A stretch of DNA of 64,000 nt from Branchiostoma floridae (GCF_000003815.2 NC_049995.1:7129576-7193575); one strand, 5' to 3'; positions 35,101 through 46,819 are shown, counted from the stretch's first letter. The notes: generated by a model from the letters alone, not told the origin. Numbers and translations are program-made.

Positions 35101-35222
35101 GAGGGGGCACATTGATAGTCTATCTAGAAACTACAATCTGTTGTTGAAACTGAACATTTGATTTTAAAGGGTAGACACAGACCTGGAATGCATGGATTAA
35201 CAGCTCTACACCCAGGCTAAGT

Positions 35223-35554
35223 CAGGGCTCGAAATTCATTTTTGGGATTAGGTGCACTGGTGCACCCAGCTTAAAAAATTGGGTGCACTAAAAAAATTTT
35301 GGGTGCACCACTTAAATTTAAGTATAACCTAATAGCAAAACTTAGTTACAAGCTATCAAATTCTTAAACAAGTACCATGACAGACATTTTTATCATCTTT
35401 CTAACACTTAGATGTTAAGAATATGATGTATACTAGTATACTTTGATATCTTTATATACATAAACTTAAGAAAATATTTGGGTGCACCCTGTGCACCCAC
35501 AGAAAATAATTGGGTGCACAGCTCCAATTTATGCACCCAGTATTTCGAGCCCTG
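35223..35554. mobile_element. Short inverted-repeat element with 6-bp target duplication
   Basis: Ends CAGGGCTCGAAAT and ATTTCGAGCCCTG are perfect inverted repeats. CTAAGT flanks both sides (35217-35222 and 35555-35560). Interior has many GGGTGCAC/GTGCACCC words. Similar in plan to the element at 30997-31320. Confidence 0.85.
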
Positions 35555-36422
35555 CTAAGTGGTTCCAATTTTCTTGCATTTGTCAGTAAATTTTGACCTA
35601 CTTTTACTTTAAGCTATGTATAATAATCATGCTAAACTGCCAATTAAACAATTATGTAATACTAAATATTGTTGCCCTAAGGCAATTGTGATTGTGAACA
35701 TAAGCAAACCAGGATCTTCATACCTCTAGTGACATTTCTGTATACCACTTTCATGTATAGCAGGATCCTAGCTAGTGTACATTAGCAGTATAGGCCAGCA
35801 TGCTATAATTTGCAAATACCATGCTAAATAAGGACCATGATTATGGTAAATTTCAACTAAATGCTATTATCTACTTGTGGAACAATTGTCGAATCAAAGA
35901 TTAAAATTGCAAAGTACAAAGTGACCAATAAAAACCTTCAAAATCAAATTATATATAGTGTAGAAGAACTCCCCTAGAATGGACCCTTACCTTAGAAATA
36001 GAATACCAATATCTTACCCTTCATTTTCAAAATGTCTTTCATGTGTAAGGGCCAAGACCTTCCTTCCATACCATCCCCTCGATTGGTCATTGTCAATTCA
36101 CTGCCTAGCTATTAGTAAATACGCTAGTACAAAATCCTGTCAAGAACCTGGGAGTGAAAGTGTACCTTATCTGCTGACCATTTAAGGATAATGGCCTGTC
36201 TTTAATCTACCAATTAAGTACATTCCCATGAGGCTTTTTGCACTGGGGAAGTTTGAATGATTTATGTGACACACTCTGTTGAACAGAAAGTACATGTAGA
36301 AAACAAGAGTTCTTCAACAGTGATAGTCTGTTACCGTGTTATAATTAGTGTCACAAGCAGTGAGAAGCACATGCAAAAATCTTTGCATCAAAGGATTTCA
36401 GTGACTTTGAAAATGTCAGTGT

Positions 36423-36826
36423 TAGGAGTAGGTACCGGTACAGAAAATTCAGTAGGTCCGGGTCCCGAGGATTAGGTCTACAAAAGTGCAAAATGTAGGT
36501 CCTGACCTGAACCTGGACCTTATTGTTTGTGAAAACTTGTGAATGGCCGGGGATGGGTGAAACAATGGTGCATTTCACTACTAGAACAAAGAAATGTGTT
36601 TGGTGGCGTATCCGACGTCCATTGGCGTTTTCATATCCTATATCTTCATTGAAACAACACTAGTATAACTGCCTCTGTTTCAGGACAAAGTTTTACAATA
36701 GAAACTTTGTAAAAATGACTATAGGCTTTCATCTGCTTTGCTAGATAGTAGATAGTTATTTTCCTGGACCAGTATATAAATATAAGCCCCAAAATATGTG
36801 AACATACCGGTAATTAACCACCCCTA
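36423..36826. mobile_element. Diverged hAT-like element copy
   Basis: TAGGAGTAGGTACCGGTACAG at one end and ACCACCCCTA at the other, with the same GGTCC/GGACC-rich interior. No target duplication recognisable. Confidence 0.6.
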
Positions 36827-37714
36827 GTTAAACAAAGGGAACAAACACAATTACTGTATCTTTGTATTTTGTATATTTACTACAGATAAGAGGACAGATA
36901 GGTATAATTGTATAAACGTAAGAATAATCGTATGTTTTTCTCTCTGTGTCTTCCCTTCAAGAAATCTGAATGCTTGACTTTAAAAACTTTTTTTTCACTG
37001 AAAAAATATTCCCAAGAGAATTGGTTTGGTACCATTAAAAATTAAAGTTGTTTTTAGCTACCTTTGGAAGTATTCACAGATGTATATGGACTGATGAGAT
37101 ACATTATTGATGCTTGTGTCAAACTGATAAATCCGATAAGGAAATGAGAAACTAGAAAAACAAATTTTGCAAAAAAGGGATGCAAAGGGGGCTCTTCAGA
37201 ATTCAGTGGCATTGTGCGGGGACACATTATACAGACGCTAATAAAACCCCTGTATCAAAACAGGTGATCAAACATCTACACCAATCTCAACAGGAAGGGG
37301 GAGGGGGGCACAAACAAACAGATTGCCCTAATGTACATGTATATAATTTAGCAAAAGACTGGTAACATTTTTGGCCTGCTGACCTCTTCCCACAGGCACC
37401 AACCTCAGGCCAGACAGTTTAGAAAAAGTTACGATCTCCTACCTAACATCTGCTTGGAGATTAAAATTGCCCTACATTTGAATTTCTAATCGTCTACACT
37501 CGTGGTATATAAATGTGGTCAGGAATACCGAATAAAAAGAACACTTCATACAAAACCAGCATCTTCCTATTCTTCCCAAAACTATGGTGTTGTATTCCTT
37601 TCTTTGATAGAGACTTTCTAGTATAATATTTCTGATCACCAAACGTTTTGGATTCTATTAATTTTCTAATCAAAATTTTTTGACAAACGCAAAAAGCATC
37701 AAACCTGTACTTAC

Positions 37715-37800
37715 CATGTCTTTCCAGCGCTAAAAATCCTGCGTAGATGGTTTCTTCCATGAGTCTAGGACGTCTGTAACTCACGGAACTTCAGAATCAG
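37715..37800 (-). other. Possible EXTL3 5' untranslated first exon
   Basis: A strong donor, GACATG|GTAAGTAC, ends a short stretch about 2.8 kb upstream of the EXTL3 start codon, and a plausible acceptor (TTTCACAG) lies just upstream of coding exon 1. If joined, a small upstream ORF starting MEETIYAGF would run into an early stop. The upstream edge is a guess. It could also belong to an unrelated transcript. Confidence 0.35.
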
Positions 37801-37904
37801 GCAGGAAAAAGGAAATGATTTCATAGTTCTGTTTTTTTACGCTTTCCTGTTGATCAAAATCTACACTAATCGCAAACCTCGGGCCGCCATATTAACTGAT
37901 AACC

Positions 37905-38012
37905 TTTGACCTGCTCTCGTACCCAGGGAACGAGTCACAGGGAGTGCTGCCTGACGTGTGCATGTGTGTTTACCCGCTAAATCTCGCTAGATGTCGTTCT
38001 TACACGGGGTAG
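37905..38012. promoter_or_regulatory. Promoter-like segment upstream of EXTL3, shared with 44906-44992
   Basis: Contains ACCTTTGACCTGCTC, GTGTGTTTACCC and TCTCGCTAGATGTCG in this order, and the same order is seen at 44906-44992. Located about 190 bp beyond the putative EXTL3 5' exon. It could be a promoter or just a dispersed repeat. Confidence 0.3.
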
Positions 38013-38911
38013 TTTCATGCGGCTTGCTGAATGAACGATTAAACTTCAGAAAAACACCTAGTCGTCTGTGCATTAACATTGCCTTCTAAGCAAATCAAAA
38101 GCGAGTCAATCTCTGTAACTTATCAAAGATATATTTCATCTAAAACAGTGCAAACAGTTGGAATACGAAAAGTATACAATTACTCTCCCTCAAAGACCAA
38201 TTAGATAAGATGAAAAAAAAATAAACATTCTAAGATATAAAAGTTTACTGTATATATAGGATAACTAATAACAACAAAGCAACACAATAGATGGTAGGTG
38301 TACTTATATAGATGGTACAAATCATACGTGGCCTTTAAAGCAATGATCACTTAGAGTATGTACTTACTATTGAAACATTAGTGGTTTTTTGTAGATTTTT
38401 TTTTATTAGCTAGGCTGTATTAAACATACAGCCAGGGCAACGCAACTAGTTCAAGGCTGACCAACGCCCTGGTGACTGAACAGTGTATAGTACAAGTGGT
38501 TACAAGGCACATCAGGGATGTTATTAATTTACATGTATACAGAAAAATGTATCCAAATGAACCGAAACGATCTTGTTTCCTGTAGCGGAACGAAGTCGAA
38601 TATGTAGCGAAGCGACTTTCACCATGTAGCGAAACGACTAAAGTGAACTGACAATCATTTGCAAAACGACCGGTTATACCAGAATGTTACTAATAACATG
38701 ATTCAAATACGCTGTTTCTAAGGCGCAAGGCATCTTTAACGTAGGTTATACAAATTATGCAAAGCAACGATTTATGTTTTCATATGCATAATCTTTCCAT
38801 CCCTTCTTGCATACATGTACGTCTGAATGCTTTTAAGGCACTGCAATGAAGCTAAACCTCGTAAGACACTTATACCTTCCTAAAATAAATCTAAAGTCTT
38901 TTTCTAACATG

Positions 38912-39295
38912 TTATTTCTTGGGCGTAGTAGCTTTCACATTTTCCATCACTTTCTTTCTCAGGTGTAGATATTTCTCATTCCTCTCAAGAAGTTTCTCTC
39001 TAGATGGTGCGACGTTGCCACCAAGGAAAGTAGTGTCCAGAAACCCGGCTACCTTCTCCTTTGTGTAGTTAGAAATGTACTTGTGGTCGTTTCCGACAAA
39101 AATGACACTTCCTGCATGTTCTAGTGCGTCAACTATGGAGATATACCCTTTCATTTGAGTGCCACTGGGGAAATGATATTGCTTGACGTCTTCTCCAGAG
39201 ATAACACCCCGTTTATAGAGGGAGCGAAACTTGATGTAGAAGGCACTCCATTTTCTCCTGGCTTCTTCTATTTCTTCCACCTCTTTCTTGCGGCT
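38912..39295 (-). CDS. Copy A exon 3, terminal
   Basis: 127 codons plus TAA, starting SRKKEVEEIEEARRKW and ending KATTPKK. Acceptor TTTTTCAG. The middle part (MKGYISIVD, GFLDTTFLGG) aligns with copy B, with clear divergence. Confidence 0.85.
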   Translation of the reverse strand, partial: SRKKEVEEIEEARRKWSAFYIKFRSLYKRGVISGEDVKQYHFPSGTQMKGYISIVDALEHAGSVIFVGNDHKYISNYTKEKVAGFLDTTFLGGNVAPSREKLLERNEKYLHLRKKVMENVKATTPKK

Positions 39296-40428
39296 CTGAA
39301 AAACAACACAGAGATAACGATATTAAAATAAGCCCACTATAAAGACAATTTAAATCCATTCTCCTACGCTGAGTCCAACGGCGCTGAAGCAAACCACCTG
39401 TGTACAATCTAAATCGAGCTTGTCTAAATCGAGCTTTTGGGTTCCGTTTGACCTTGCATGCGTGTGGCCACTTGTAACTTGCAATTGATATCTTGTTAAA
39501 TGGACTTGCAGGAATTTTCGTATGTTGTTAGTTATTGGGACACAAAAAGATATTTGACATCCTAGCAGCTGTAGCTCACTGACACCCCCTGGCTGATACA
39601 TTTGTAGTATCGTGGTATAGTCCATATAGACAGTTGATCTGACGGAGGTCATAGACCTCAATCTGAGACACTTCTTGAGCATCAGCTATTTGCGCATGCA
39701 GTGCTTAAAAGGCTAGTTGGTTCTTGCTTTTGAGATTAGTTCTAATGGTTTATTTAATAAGCAGTGGTTAATGAAAGAATATTTGAAAACGTGTGTACAA
39801 TACACTAACGTTAGCTGTATTGTTGTAATCATTAGATAGCTCAGTGGAAGACACTTACATGTAAGGGCTGGGGACGGAAGACAGAAAGAGGAGGGGCAGA
39901 GATCGGTAGAAGAAGTAACCCACTAATATATGTTTTCACGACAAAGTGCTATTCAAACCCACCAGTTTTTCTCCAGAGGGTTTCCCCGCGGGTGTCAGGG
40001 CGAAAGTCAGGTCGTCAGCCGCCCATTCCCCGCACACGTCGTCCCATTCGCGGCCTTCGCTCTCCGCTCTTTTCTTCAGCGTGTAGAGCCTCCTCATGGC
40101 CTGGTGCATCTCACTCGTGTAGTAACCATCCTGCAAAATAGACGGGTGTGACGTCATATTACTTCACCCCCAGCGAAGTGTTGGTTTTGGCTTGCCTGTG
40201 TGCTTGTTATCTCTCTCACTCTTTATTTCTCTCTTTCTTTGCTTTCTTTTCTTCCCCTTCTCCTATCTCTGGTGCATGTCGTGTGAGTGTGGCGGTGCGC
40301 GCGCGTGTGTGTTTATGCGTGCGCCGTTAGTATGTGTGCGTGCGTGCGTGTGCGAGCGCGTGTGCTTGCGTGTACTTTTATAATGTGTGTGTCCTTGCGT
40401 GTGTGCGTATATGTATGCGCGCGCGCGC

Positions 40429-40459
<31 letters not shown>

Positions 40460-41772
40460 CGTACGTGTGCAATCGAGGAGGTTGTATAGACATTGGTGAA
40501 CTATGTTCGTCCATGTGCATGCAAGTGTTTACATGTTTCATATACAATGTATGCGTACGCGTGTACACGCAATGATATAATTTCGATAAAAAGCACAGGG
40601 ACCGGTTTTTAATACGAGGGCGGTTCAAAAAGTAATGCCACTGGTTTTATAACAGGCTCATGTTTTCATCGAATGAGTTGAAATTTGACACAAATGTACA
40701 ACACTATATCCTCTTGAGTTTGAGATATCTCAATTTGTGGTTCAGATTTTTATGAGCAACTGAGATGATTTTAAGATGACCACACCCTTAAAAGCTTGTC
40801 AGGAGATCAGTTCCTCTAGATCTTACCATTTTAAGACTATTGTAGGAGGCTGAAATTTCACCTGTACAATTACAAATGTCTCTATAGATTACATGCCAAA
40901 TTTCATGTTTGAACTCTCAATGGTTCATCTTTTACAGCCACTAGAATGGAGCGAGTGGCTATATTACAGACAGTTTAATTAATAGCCAAATACGTGATTT
41001 GTTGAATAAAGGTTTTTGTAGACTGCTTTTCCATTGGCCAAAACATGCGAAACTTGGCACCATTATCAAATGTTTCAAGATCAAGAAGTGTGTTAAGTTT
41101 GATTTTTCTCATTTAGTAAAAAAATTCGGTTATGCAAACTTTAAGCAGCCCACCCCTAACCCACTGCTAATTACGACCCTGACGACCTTACTTCACACCA
41201 GGAACGAAAAAAATAATAAGTGATTGTATTTCAAATATGAAAATAGGCATGTGGCTTATAGAGAAATCAAACTTGATACATGTGCAATTTTAGTTCCTTA
41301 CAATAGCTACAAGTGATTTAGAGACATTATCAATTGCACGTTAATTGACCCTCTAATTTCTTCCGACGGGATAACAAGGGTGTGGTCATCTTGAACTCAA
41401 CTCAGTCACTCATAAAAATCTTAACAACAAATTGAGATATGTAAATCTCAAGAGGATATATTCTTGTACCTTTGTGCCAAATTTCAACTCATTCGATGAA
41501 AACATGAGCCCATTATAAAACCAGTGGCATTACTTTTTGAACCTCCCTCGTACCTGAAGTTCTGCAAAAGCTCGTCCGAACTCCTTCCTTCTGTGCGCCT
41601 GCAGATTCTTCCTTGAGTCGTACGCTGAGTACATCGCCACCAGGGAGGCTCCGGTAGATATAACAGCCCCGGCCGCTGTGCCGTACCGAGACCACCGGGG
41701 ACCGCCATCGTCGCGAAACGTGGAGTGTTGTCGGGCGAGACGATTCAGGCTTCTGAACGACCGAGTAAACAT
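38912..41772 (-). CDS. Unrecognised three-exon membrane protein gene, copy A
   Basis: I do not recognise the family. Exons in transcript order: 41772-41554, 40130-39963, 39295-38912, all phase 0, giving 256 residues. The N-terminus MFTRSFRSLNRLARQHSTFR is rich in Arg/Ser and free of acids, like a mitochondrial presequence. A hydrophobic segment follows at about 30-51 (YGTAAGAVISTGASLVAMYS). Exon 2 carries DDVCGEWAADDLT and is highly charged. Exon 3 has a helical KKEVEEIEEARRKW start, SLYKRGVISGEDVKQ and a basic end. Copy B, 5.3 kb upstream, shares exon sizes, phases and sequence, which is good evidence that both are real genes. Intron 1 contains a mariner-like element starting right at the donor. 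Localisation to mitochondria is inference only. Confidence 0.85.
39963..40130 (-). CDS. Copy A exon 2
   Basis: 56 codons from DGYYTSEMHQ to SGEKL. Acceptor TTTTGCAG, donor AACTG|GTGGGT. Its length is identical to the matching exon of copy B, with DDVCGEWAADDLT shared. Confidence 0.85.
40285..40465 (+). repeat. GT/GC-rich alternating purine-pyrimidine tract in copy A intron 1
   Basis: GCGCGCGTGTGTG-type sequence with (GT)11 near its end, able to form left-handed DNA. It lies between copy A exon 2 and the mariner-like element. Confidence 0.85.
40615..41550. mobile_element. Mariner-like element with 174-bp inverted repeats, in copy A intron 1
   Basis: Ends CGAGGGCGGTTCAAAAAGTA and its near-complement ACTTTTTGAACCTCCCTCG, flanked by TA at 40613-40614 and 41551-41552, the mariner/Tc1 target site. 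Arms 40615-40788 and 41377-41550 match at roughly 85-90%. No transposase frame is visible, so it is non-autonomous. Its right end lies at the exon 1 donor of copy A. Confidence 0.9.
41554..41772 (-). CDS. Copy A exon 1: presequence-like N-terminus and hydrophobic segment
   Basis: 73 codons. The donor CTTCAG|GTACGAG has its T and A from the TA target site and its following CGAG from the transposon end. A candidate acceptor (CTTCTACAG) sits 8 nt before the ATG, suggesting an upstream non-coding exon. Confidence 0.85.
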
Positions 41773-42412
41773 CGTTCTACCTGTAGAAGATTGATATGCT
41801 GTTTATGGTTTAGAATTAGTATATAGGGTGAATGACTTACCCTATACCATTGTCTATCACCAGGCACCAGGCAGTGTGTATAGTATTACGTAGTTTTATG
41901 CTAAATTACCGAGTGCCAAAGCTTACCAGTGCGGAGGAGAATGCAGGTTTGAAGTAAAAAGGCGGAAGGTTAATATGTGAGTGTTCCGCACTAGGGCTGG
42001 GTATCGGTACAGTGTACCGGTACAAAACCGGTTTTTCTTATTGGACCGGTCCAGAAAAACCGGACCTGAAAAAATTAGGTGGACCGGATGTTGGACCGAT
42101 TAGAAAATTAACAGATTATTTCATCAGGCATTCACACGTTTTGGCGCTTGCAGGTGGAAGAAAATAACAAGAGTGAAGTAGAGTAGAGTTTATAGTAATT
42201 TCTACCAAGTTTTACAGCCAATCGTACTGGTGCAGTTAGCGTTGTAGGATTTTAAAAAGCCAGTGTAAGTCTAATACTCCACCAAACAGATTTCTTTGTA
42301 GTGAAATGGACCATTAGTATGAGTCATACTGAATCAGGTCCAGGTTCAGGTCCGGACCTGGACCTGATCCTCTGGACCTGAACCGGACCTGGACCTGAAT
42401 TTTCTGTACCGG

Positions 42413-44545
42413 TGTGACAGCGATCTCGCCCCCCCAGCGATTTTGCCCCCCGGGGGGGGAAATCACTAGCGTTTTCGCCCCCCTTTAGCGTTTTCGCCCC
42501 CCCCCCCCCCCCCCAAGAGCAGCTGGTTACTACATATTACAGGTGCGCTACCTGGTACTATACTGCACCTGGGGAGTAACGTATATGGTGTGTTACCTGG
42601 TACCTATATGGCACCTTATTACCGTACCGTAAGATGTCATACCTCGAAAGTCGATACTATATTGTTCGGTGCAAACATGACATTGAAATGAAAAAGACAA
42701 TTTTTGCAGCTGAGGTGGCATAAAAACAGTGCTACTGCGAACGTATAAATCAACACCGTCTATGGTACGGAATACGTCAGCTATATGTTTTCAATTTGTC
42801 ACAGTGTTTTCTTTCTTGTGCTGGAAACATTTCCAAAGCACTGACAAAAACGTGAATAATAGTTTCTCATTATAAACACTATCTACGCGCAAGTTGATAT
42901 AGCTGTTGCTAAATGCTACACAAACACTGGTAAAGTACCAGTGTTAACTTAAAGGACAGCATCAGAAAATTTTCAATTCATTATTTTCCAGTAGTTTACT
43001 CATTAAAAAGTTGATGTACGTCAATTTTTACATTGATCCGCCTAATATGACCCTGTAGACACGTTTGAACTTCGCGCTCTCCTCCTTTCCCCGCCGCGCT
43101 GGCCGATGACGTAATGGCCGCGTTCTGAGAGTCTGACGTCACAGATCCAAAACTTCTAGCCAGCCATTTTGCTCCGTGAACCTCGGTCCTCTCAGCGGTA
43201 AATAATCACTCCGCCATTCTGGAGTTCAGTCCGCAGTTGTTGACAATTACTTTCGTGGACCTGTAAGTCGCATTGTGACCTGTCTACGAAGCTATAGTCC
43301 CCGGGAGACTAAACATGAATGAGCTTGCCTGCGAGTAAACCGCGCGGCGACGGGACGAAATCAAAACAATGGCGGTGGGGAAGGTTCACGCACCGTGCCA
43401 TTCTGGACTGTTACAAGAGCGAGTTTGGGTCAATCCTTACCTTCTCCTTTGCAGACAGCACAGCGATAATTACACGTAAGCTTCCACGAATTTTGGTTGA
43501 ACTCACAGTTGTCCAACTGGCAGTGACATAAAAAAAAAAAAGAAACATTTTTCTCTGACAACATACCCTTGATCACTACATATCGAACGATCCCCTTATC
43601 GCGCCGAAACAGATAGCACTGCAACTTGTACAGATTCGAGCGAGTTACGCCTCGCCTCTCACTTTATTTTCTGTTTCTCAGGTAAATTATCTGCACTGTC
43701 CGGTTTTTCAATCATGTAGCTTTGGCGGAGATTGTTGGGTGTTCCATCAAAATAAATCACGGACTCTGAAACGAAGCCGACATTTCGCGCCATTCACAAT
43801 GCCGGCCTGTTTTGTATGTATGTTTCGGCGCGAAAAGGGGATCGTCCGATGTTGTCCGAGGACAATGTTTCTTTTGTTTTAAATGCATCAGTTCCTAAAT
43901 ACTAGCAAAAACAGTCATGTTGGAGGTGACGATATCCCTTGGGCAGGTGCCTATACCAAAATGTGCGTTATTCTTATTTAATACNNNNNNNNNNNNNNNN
44001 NNNNNNNNNNNNNNNNNNNNNNNNNNNNNNNNNNNNNNNNNNNNNNNNNNNNNNNNNNNNNNNNNNNNNNNNNNNNNNNNNNNNTTTTGGGGGTCGTTCT
44101 TGGAGAAGAGTACTTGCGGGCGTAATATGGATTGTCGCGGGCGGTGTGATCTAACTGAATACATCTTATGTCAAGACTCAGGTATATGCAATAATGGGGA
44201 ATGCAAGGGACCCCACCTTCCTTTCTGAAACACGTTCAACTATCTTATTACCATGTCCCTACGTTAATATTGATACTATGAATGGAGTTATGTATCAAAC
44301 TCGTGTACTTATATCATTCTGAATCTGCATTTTGTGATTTATACCAATCAACTTCTAAAATGTCATGTAAACCCGTTTTTTTTTTGGGGGGGGCGAAATC
44401 GCTAAAGGGGGGCGAGGTAGGGGGGCGAGATCACTAGCCGGGGAGGGCGAGATCGCTGGTGATTTCGCCCCGGGGGGGCGAGATCGCTAGTAATTTCGCC
44501 CCCGGGGGGGGGGCGAGATCACGGGGGGGCGAGATCGCTGTCACA
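42413..44545. mobile_element. Nested DNA transposon with GATCTCGCCCCCC terminal arrays
   Basis: Terminal inverted repeats TGTGACAGCGATCTCGCCCC, flanked by CCGG duplicated from the hAT host sequence (42409-42412 and 44546-44549). Both ends carry arrays of a roughly 20-bp unit, TAGCGATCTCGCCCCCC, in both orientations. TGTNR ends with a 4-bp duplication recall Ginger-type elements, from memory and tentative. The interior includes a CpG-rich stretch (43050-43320, with TGACGTCA) and the 100-base gap. No transposase recognised. Confidence 0.8.
43541..43885. mobile_element. Palindromic inverted-repeat unit inside the nested transposon
   Basis: Arms share AGAAACAT, GACAACAT, GATCCCCTT and TCGCGCCGAAACA in inverted order, about 60-80 bp each, separated by about 190 bp. 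It may be a third insertion level or an internal structure of the host element. Confidence 0.55.
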
Positions 44546-44862
44546 CCGGTACCCAGCCCTATTCCGCACGATACGTATATTTAATGCATATGCCTGTCAT
44601 GTAACGGTGTATATATGGCACCGGTCATGTGTATATGCATGCTTACGAATGAATTAGGCGGCGGAGGGAGGGGCGGTAGCATGCAACCAATCGAAGATTT
44701 TCGAGTTTAAAACTGAAGACATGAACGACAGTCATCTAGCATATGATCTCCAATATCTCGTTGTTCGAACACATGTTACCCAAAAGCCCCAAAATTACAT
44801 TGTTGCACACAGCTGTAGACATGTTTTACTAAGGTGAGAAAATTACGTTTGGCGGCGCTTAC

Positions 44863-44992
44863 CTGTACTGCTGCAACACCTGTGTGACGTACCCTTTGGT
44901 ATCTGAACTTTGACCTGCTCATGTAAACATTCTGGTGTCAGCAATGTGTGTTTCACCCCTTTGTCTCGCTAGATGTCGCTCCTTAAATGGTA
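44863..44992 (-). other. Possible 5' untranslated exon and promoter segment of copy A
   Basis: On the minus strand GTACAG|GTAAGCG is a strong donor, and copy A has an acceptor 8 nt before its ATG. If real, the hAT and nested transposon lie in this leader intron. The upstream part (44906-44992) matches 37905-38012. Confidence 0.3.
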
Positions 44993-45017
44993 CGATGTCG
45001 TCAATAAAAGATACAGG

Positions 45018-46212
45018 TGTGACAGCGTTCTCGCCCCCCCCCCCCTGATCTCGCCCCCCCGGGGGCGAAATCCCTAGCGATCTCGCCCCCCCCCGGGGCG
45101 AAAGCACTAGCGATCTCGCCCTCCCCAGTTAGTGATCTCGCCCCCCTACCTCGCCCCCCTTTAGCGATTTCGCCCCCCCCCAAAAAAAACGGGTTTACAT
45201 GATATTTTAGAAGTTGATTGGTATAAATCACACAATGCAGTTTCAGAATGATATAAGTACACGAGTTTGATACATAACTCCATCCATAGTATCAATATTA
45301 ACGTAAGTACATGGCAATAAGATAGTTGAACTTGTTTCAGACAAGGAGGGTTGGGTCCCTTGTATTCCCTTTATTGCATGTACCTGAGTCTCGACATGAG
45401 ATATATTTCATTGTATTCACCTGTCCTCAAGCAACCTATATATCTCCAATATGAAGTCTCTATTATGAATTGACCACAAAAGAACTATGTCATGTCTTTA
45501 TTGATTATGCAAATAAGGTATTCATTAGAATAATGTACATTTTGGTGTATGCACCTGGCCAAGGGGTATCTTCACCTTCAATATGACTGTTTTTCTAGTA
45601 TTTAGAAACTGGTACGTTATATGCACCTACCCTATGGATATCTTCACCTCCAATATGACTGTTTTTCTACTATTTAGGAACTGGTGTTTTACCCGTGTTT
45701 CTTAAGACTGGTACTTTACCAGTTTTTTGTAGCAACATTTAGCAACAGGTATATGAACTTGTGCGTAGATAGTGTTTATAATGAAAAACTATTATTCAAT
45801 TGTGTTTTTCTTAGTGCTTTGGAAATGTTTTCTGCACAAGAAAGAAAATACTGTGACAAATTGAAAACATATAGCTGACGTATTCTGTACCATAGACGGT
45901 GTTGATTTATACGTTCACAATAGCATTGTTTTCTATGCCACCTCTGCCATGTCAGCTGCAAAAAAATGTCCTTTCAATGTAGTGTTTGCACCGAACAAGG
46001 TATGACATCTTACGGTAATAAGGTGCCATATAGGTACCAGGTAACACACCAACGATGTTACTCCCAGGTGCAGTATAGTACCAGGTAGCGCACCTAATAT
46101 GTATTAACCAGCTGCTTTTAAGACCCCTCCGAGGAATACTAGTAATGTTCGGGGGGGGGGCGAAAACGCTAAAGGGGGGCGAAAACGCTAGTGATCTCGC
46201 CCCCCGGGGGGT
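45018..46212. mobile_element. Second, inverted and truncated copy of the GATCTCGCCCCCC transposon
   Basis: Starts TGTGACAGCG and continues with the same C-rich array, then the complement of 44150-44400. Later, 45690-46215 is the complement of 42470-42960. The far terminal repeat is missing. The central part of the first copy (about 43000-44140) is absent. Confidence 0.8.
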
Positions 46213-46819
46213 AGTGAGAGTATCTTATGATGTTTACTATATGCAGCATGCATTACGCAATAAACTTCATTGTCATTGTCCCAAAATAAGTTTTAAATAG
46301 GATCACAGGAGTGAAAACGTTACTATACAAAGGCCAGAATAAAGTATAATATAGAGTAGCATTGTGATCAAAATACGTTTTAAGTACGCTAGGGGTGAGG
46401 GTAACATTGTTATTCATTAATCGTCTTGATTTGCATGTTCTGATCCACACATTAGGCTAAATGTAGTATACTATGACATGAAATACTAAAGGTAAAGTAA
46501 AAACACTTCTTGTGTTGCAAATGGAAAATTTAAAATGCTACCACCGAATCTATCGTTTACGTGTCTCTCTCTTCTTCTTATTTAGTTAACACCATGAACT
46601 ATGTATTCACATTGTTATGCAATGAATTCACATCGTTATACAATGTTAGGATGTCATTATATACAATTCGGCTTTTGATCGTATCCTTACATTCAAGTCA
46701 CAGATAACAGATTTACGTATTTGAATGCATAACGAAGACTGTTTAATGTTAACTTCTCGTGCATGTACATGTATGTAATTCAGTCTTTTAACGTAATAAT
46801 GAATATACTGATACACTTT

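Larger units (their letters stand above)
41992..44561. mobile_element. hAT-like element, split by a nested transposon
   Basis: Ends TAGGGCTGGGTATCGGTAC and GGTACCCAGCCCTA, flanked by the perfect 8-bp duplication TTCCGCAC (41984-41991 and 44562-44569), as hAT elements make. Its own sequence is only 41992-42412 and 44546-44561, rich in GGTCCAGGTCCGGACCTG words. Related copies lie near 3762, 36423 and 49012. Confidence 0.88.

Noticed and set aside
43430..43624. Cys-rich minus-strand frame ending CNYRCAVCKGEG before a GTAAGG
   Set aside because: Tempting as a zinc-finger exon of the nested transposon, but no family could be named and no partner exon was found.
43895..44228. ORFs running through the N gap
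   Set aside because: The open frame is created by unknown bases; flanking parts show no domain.
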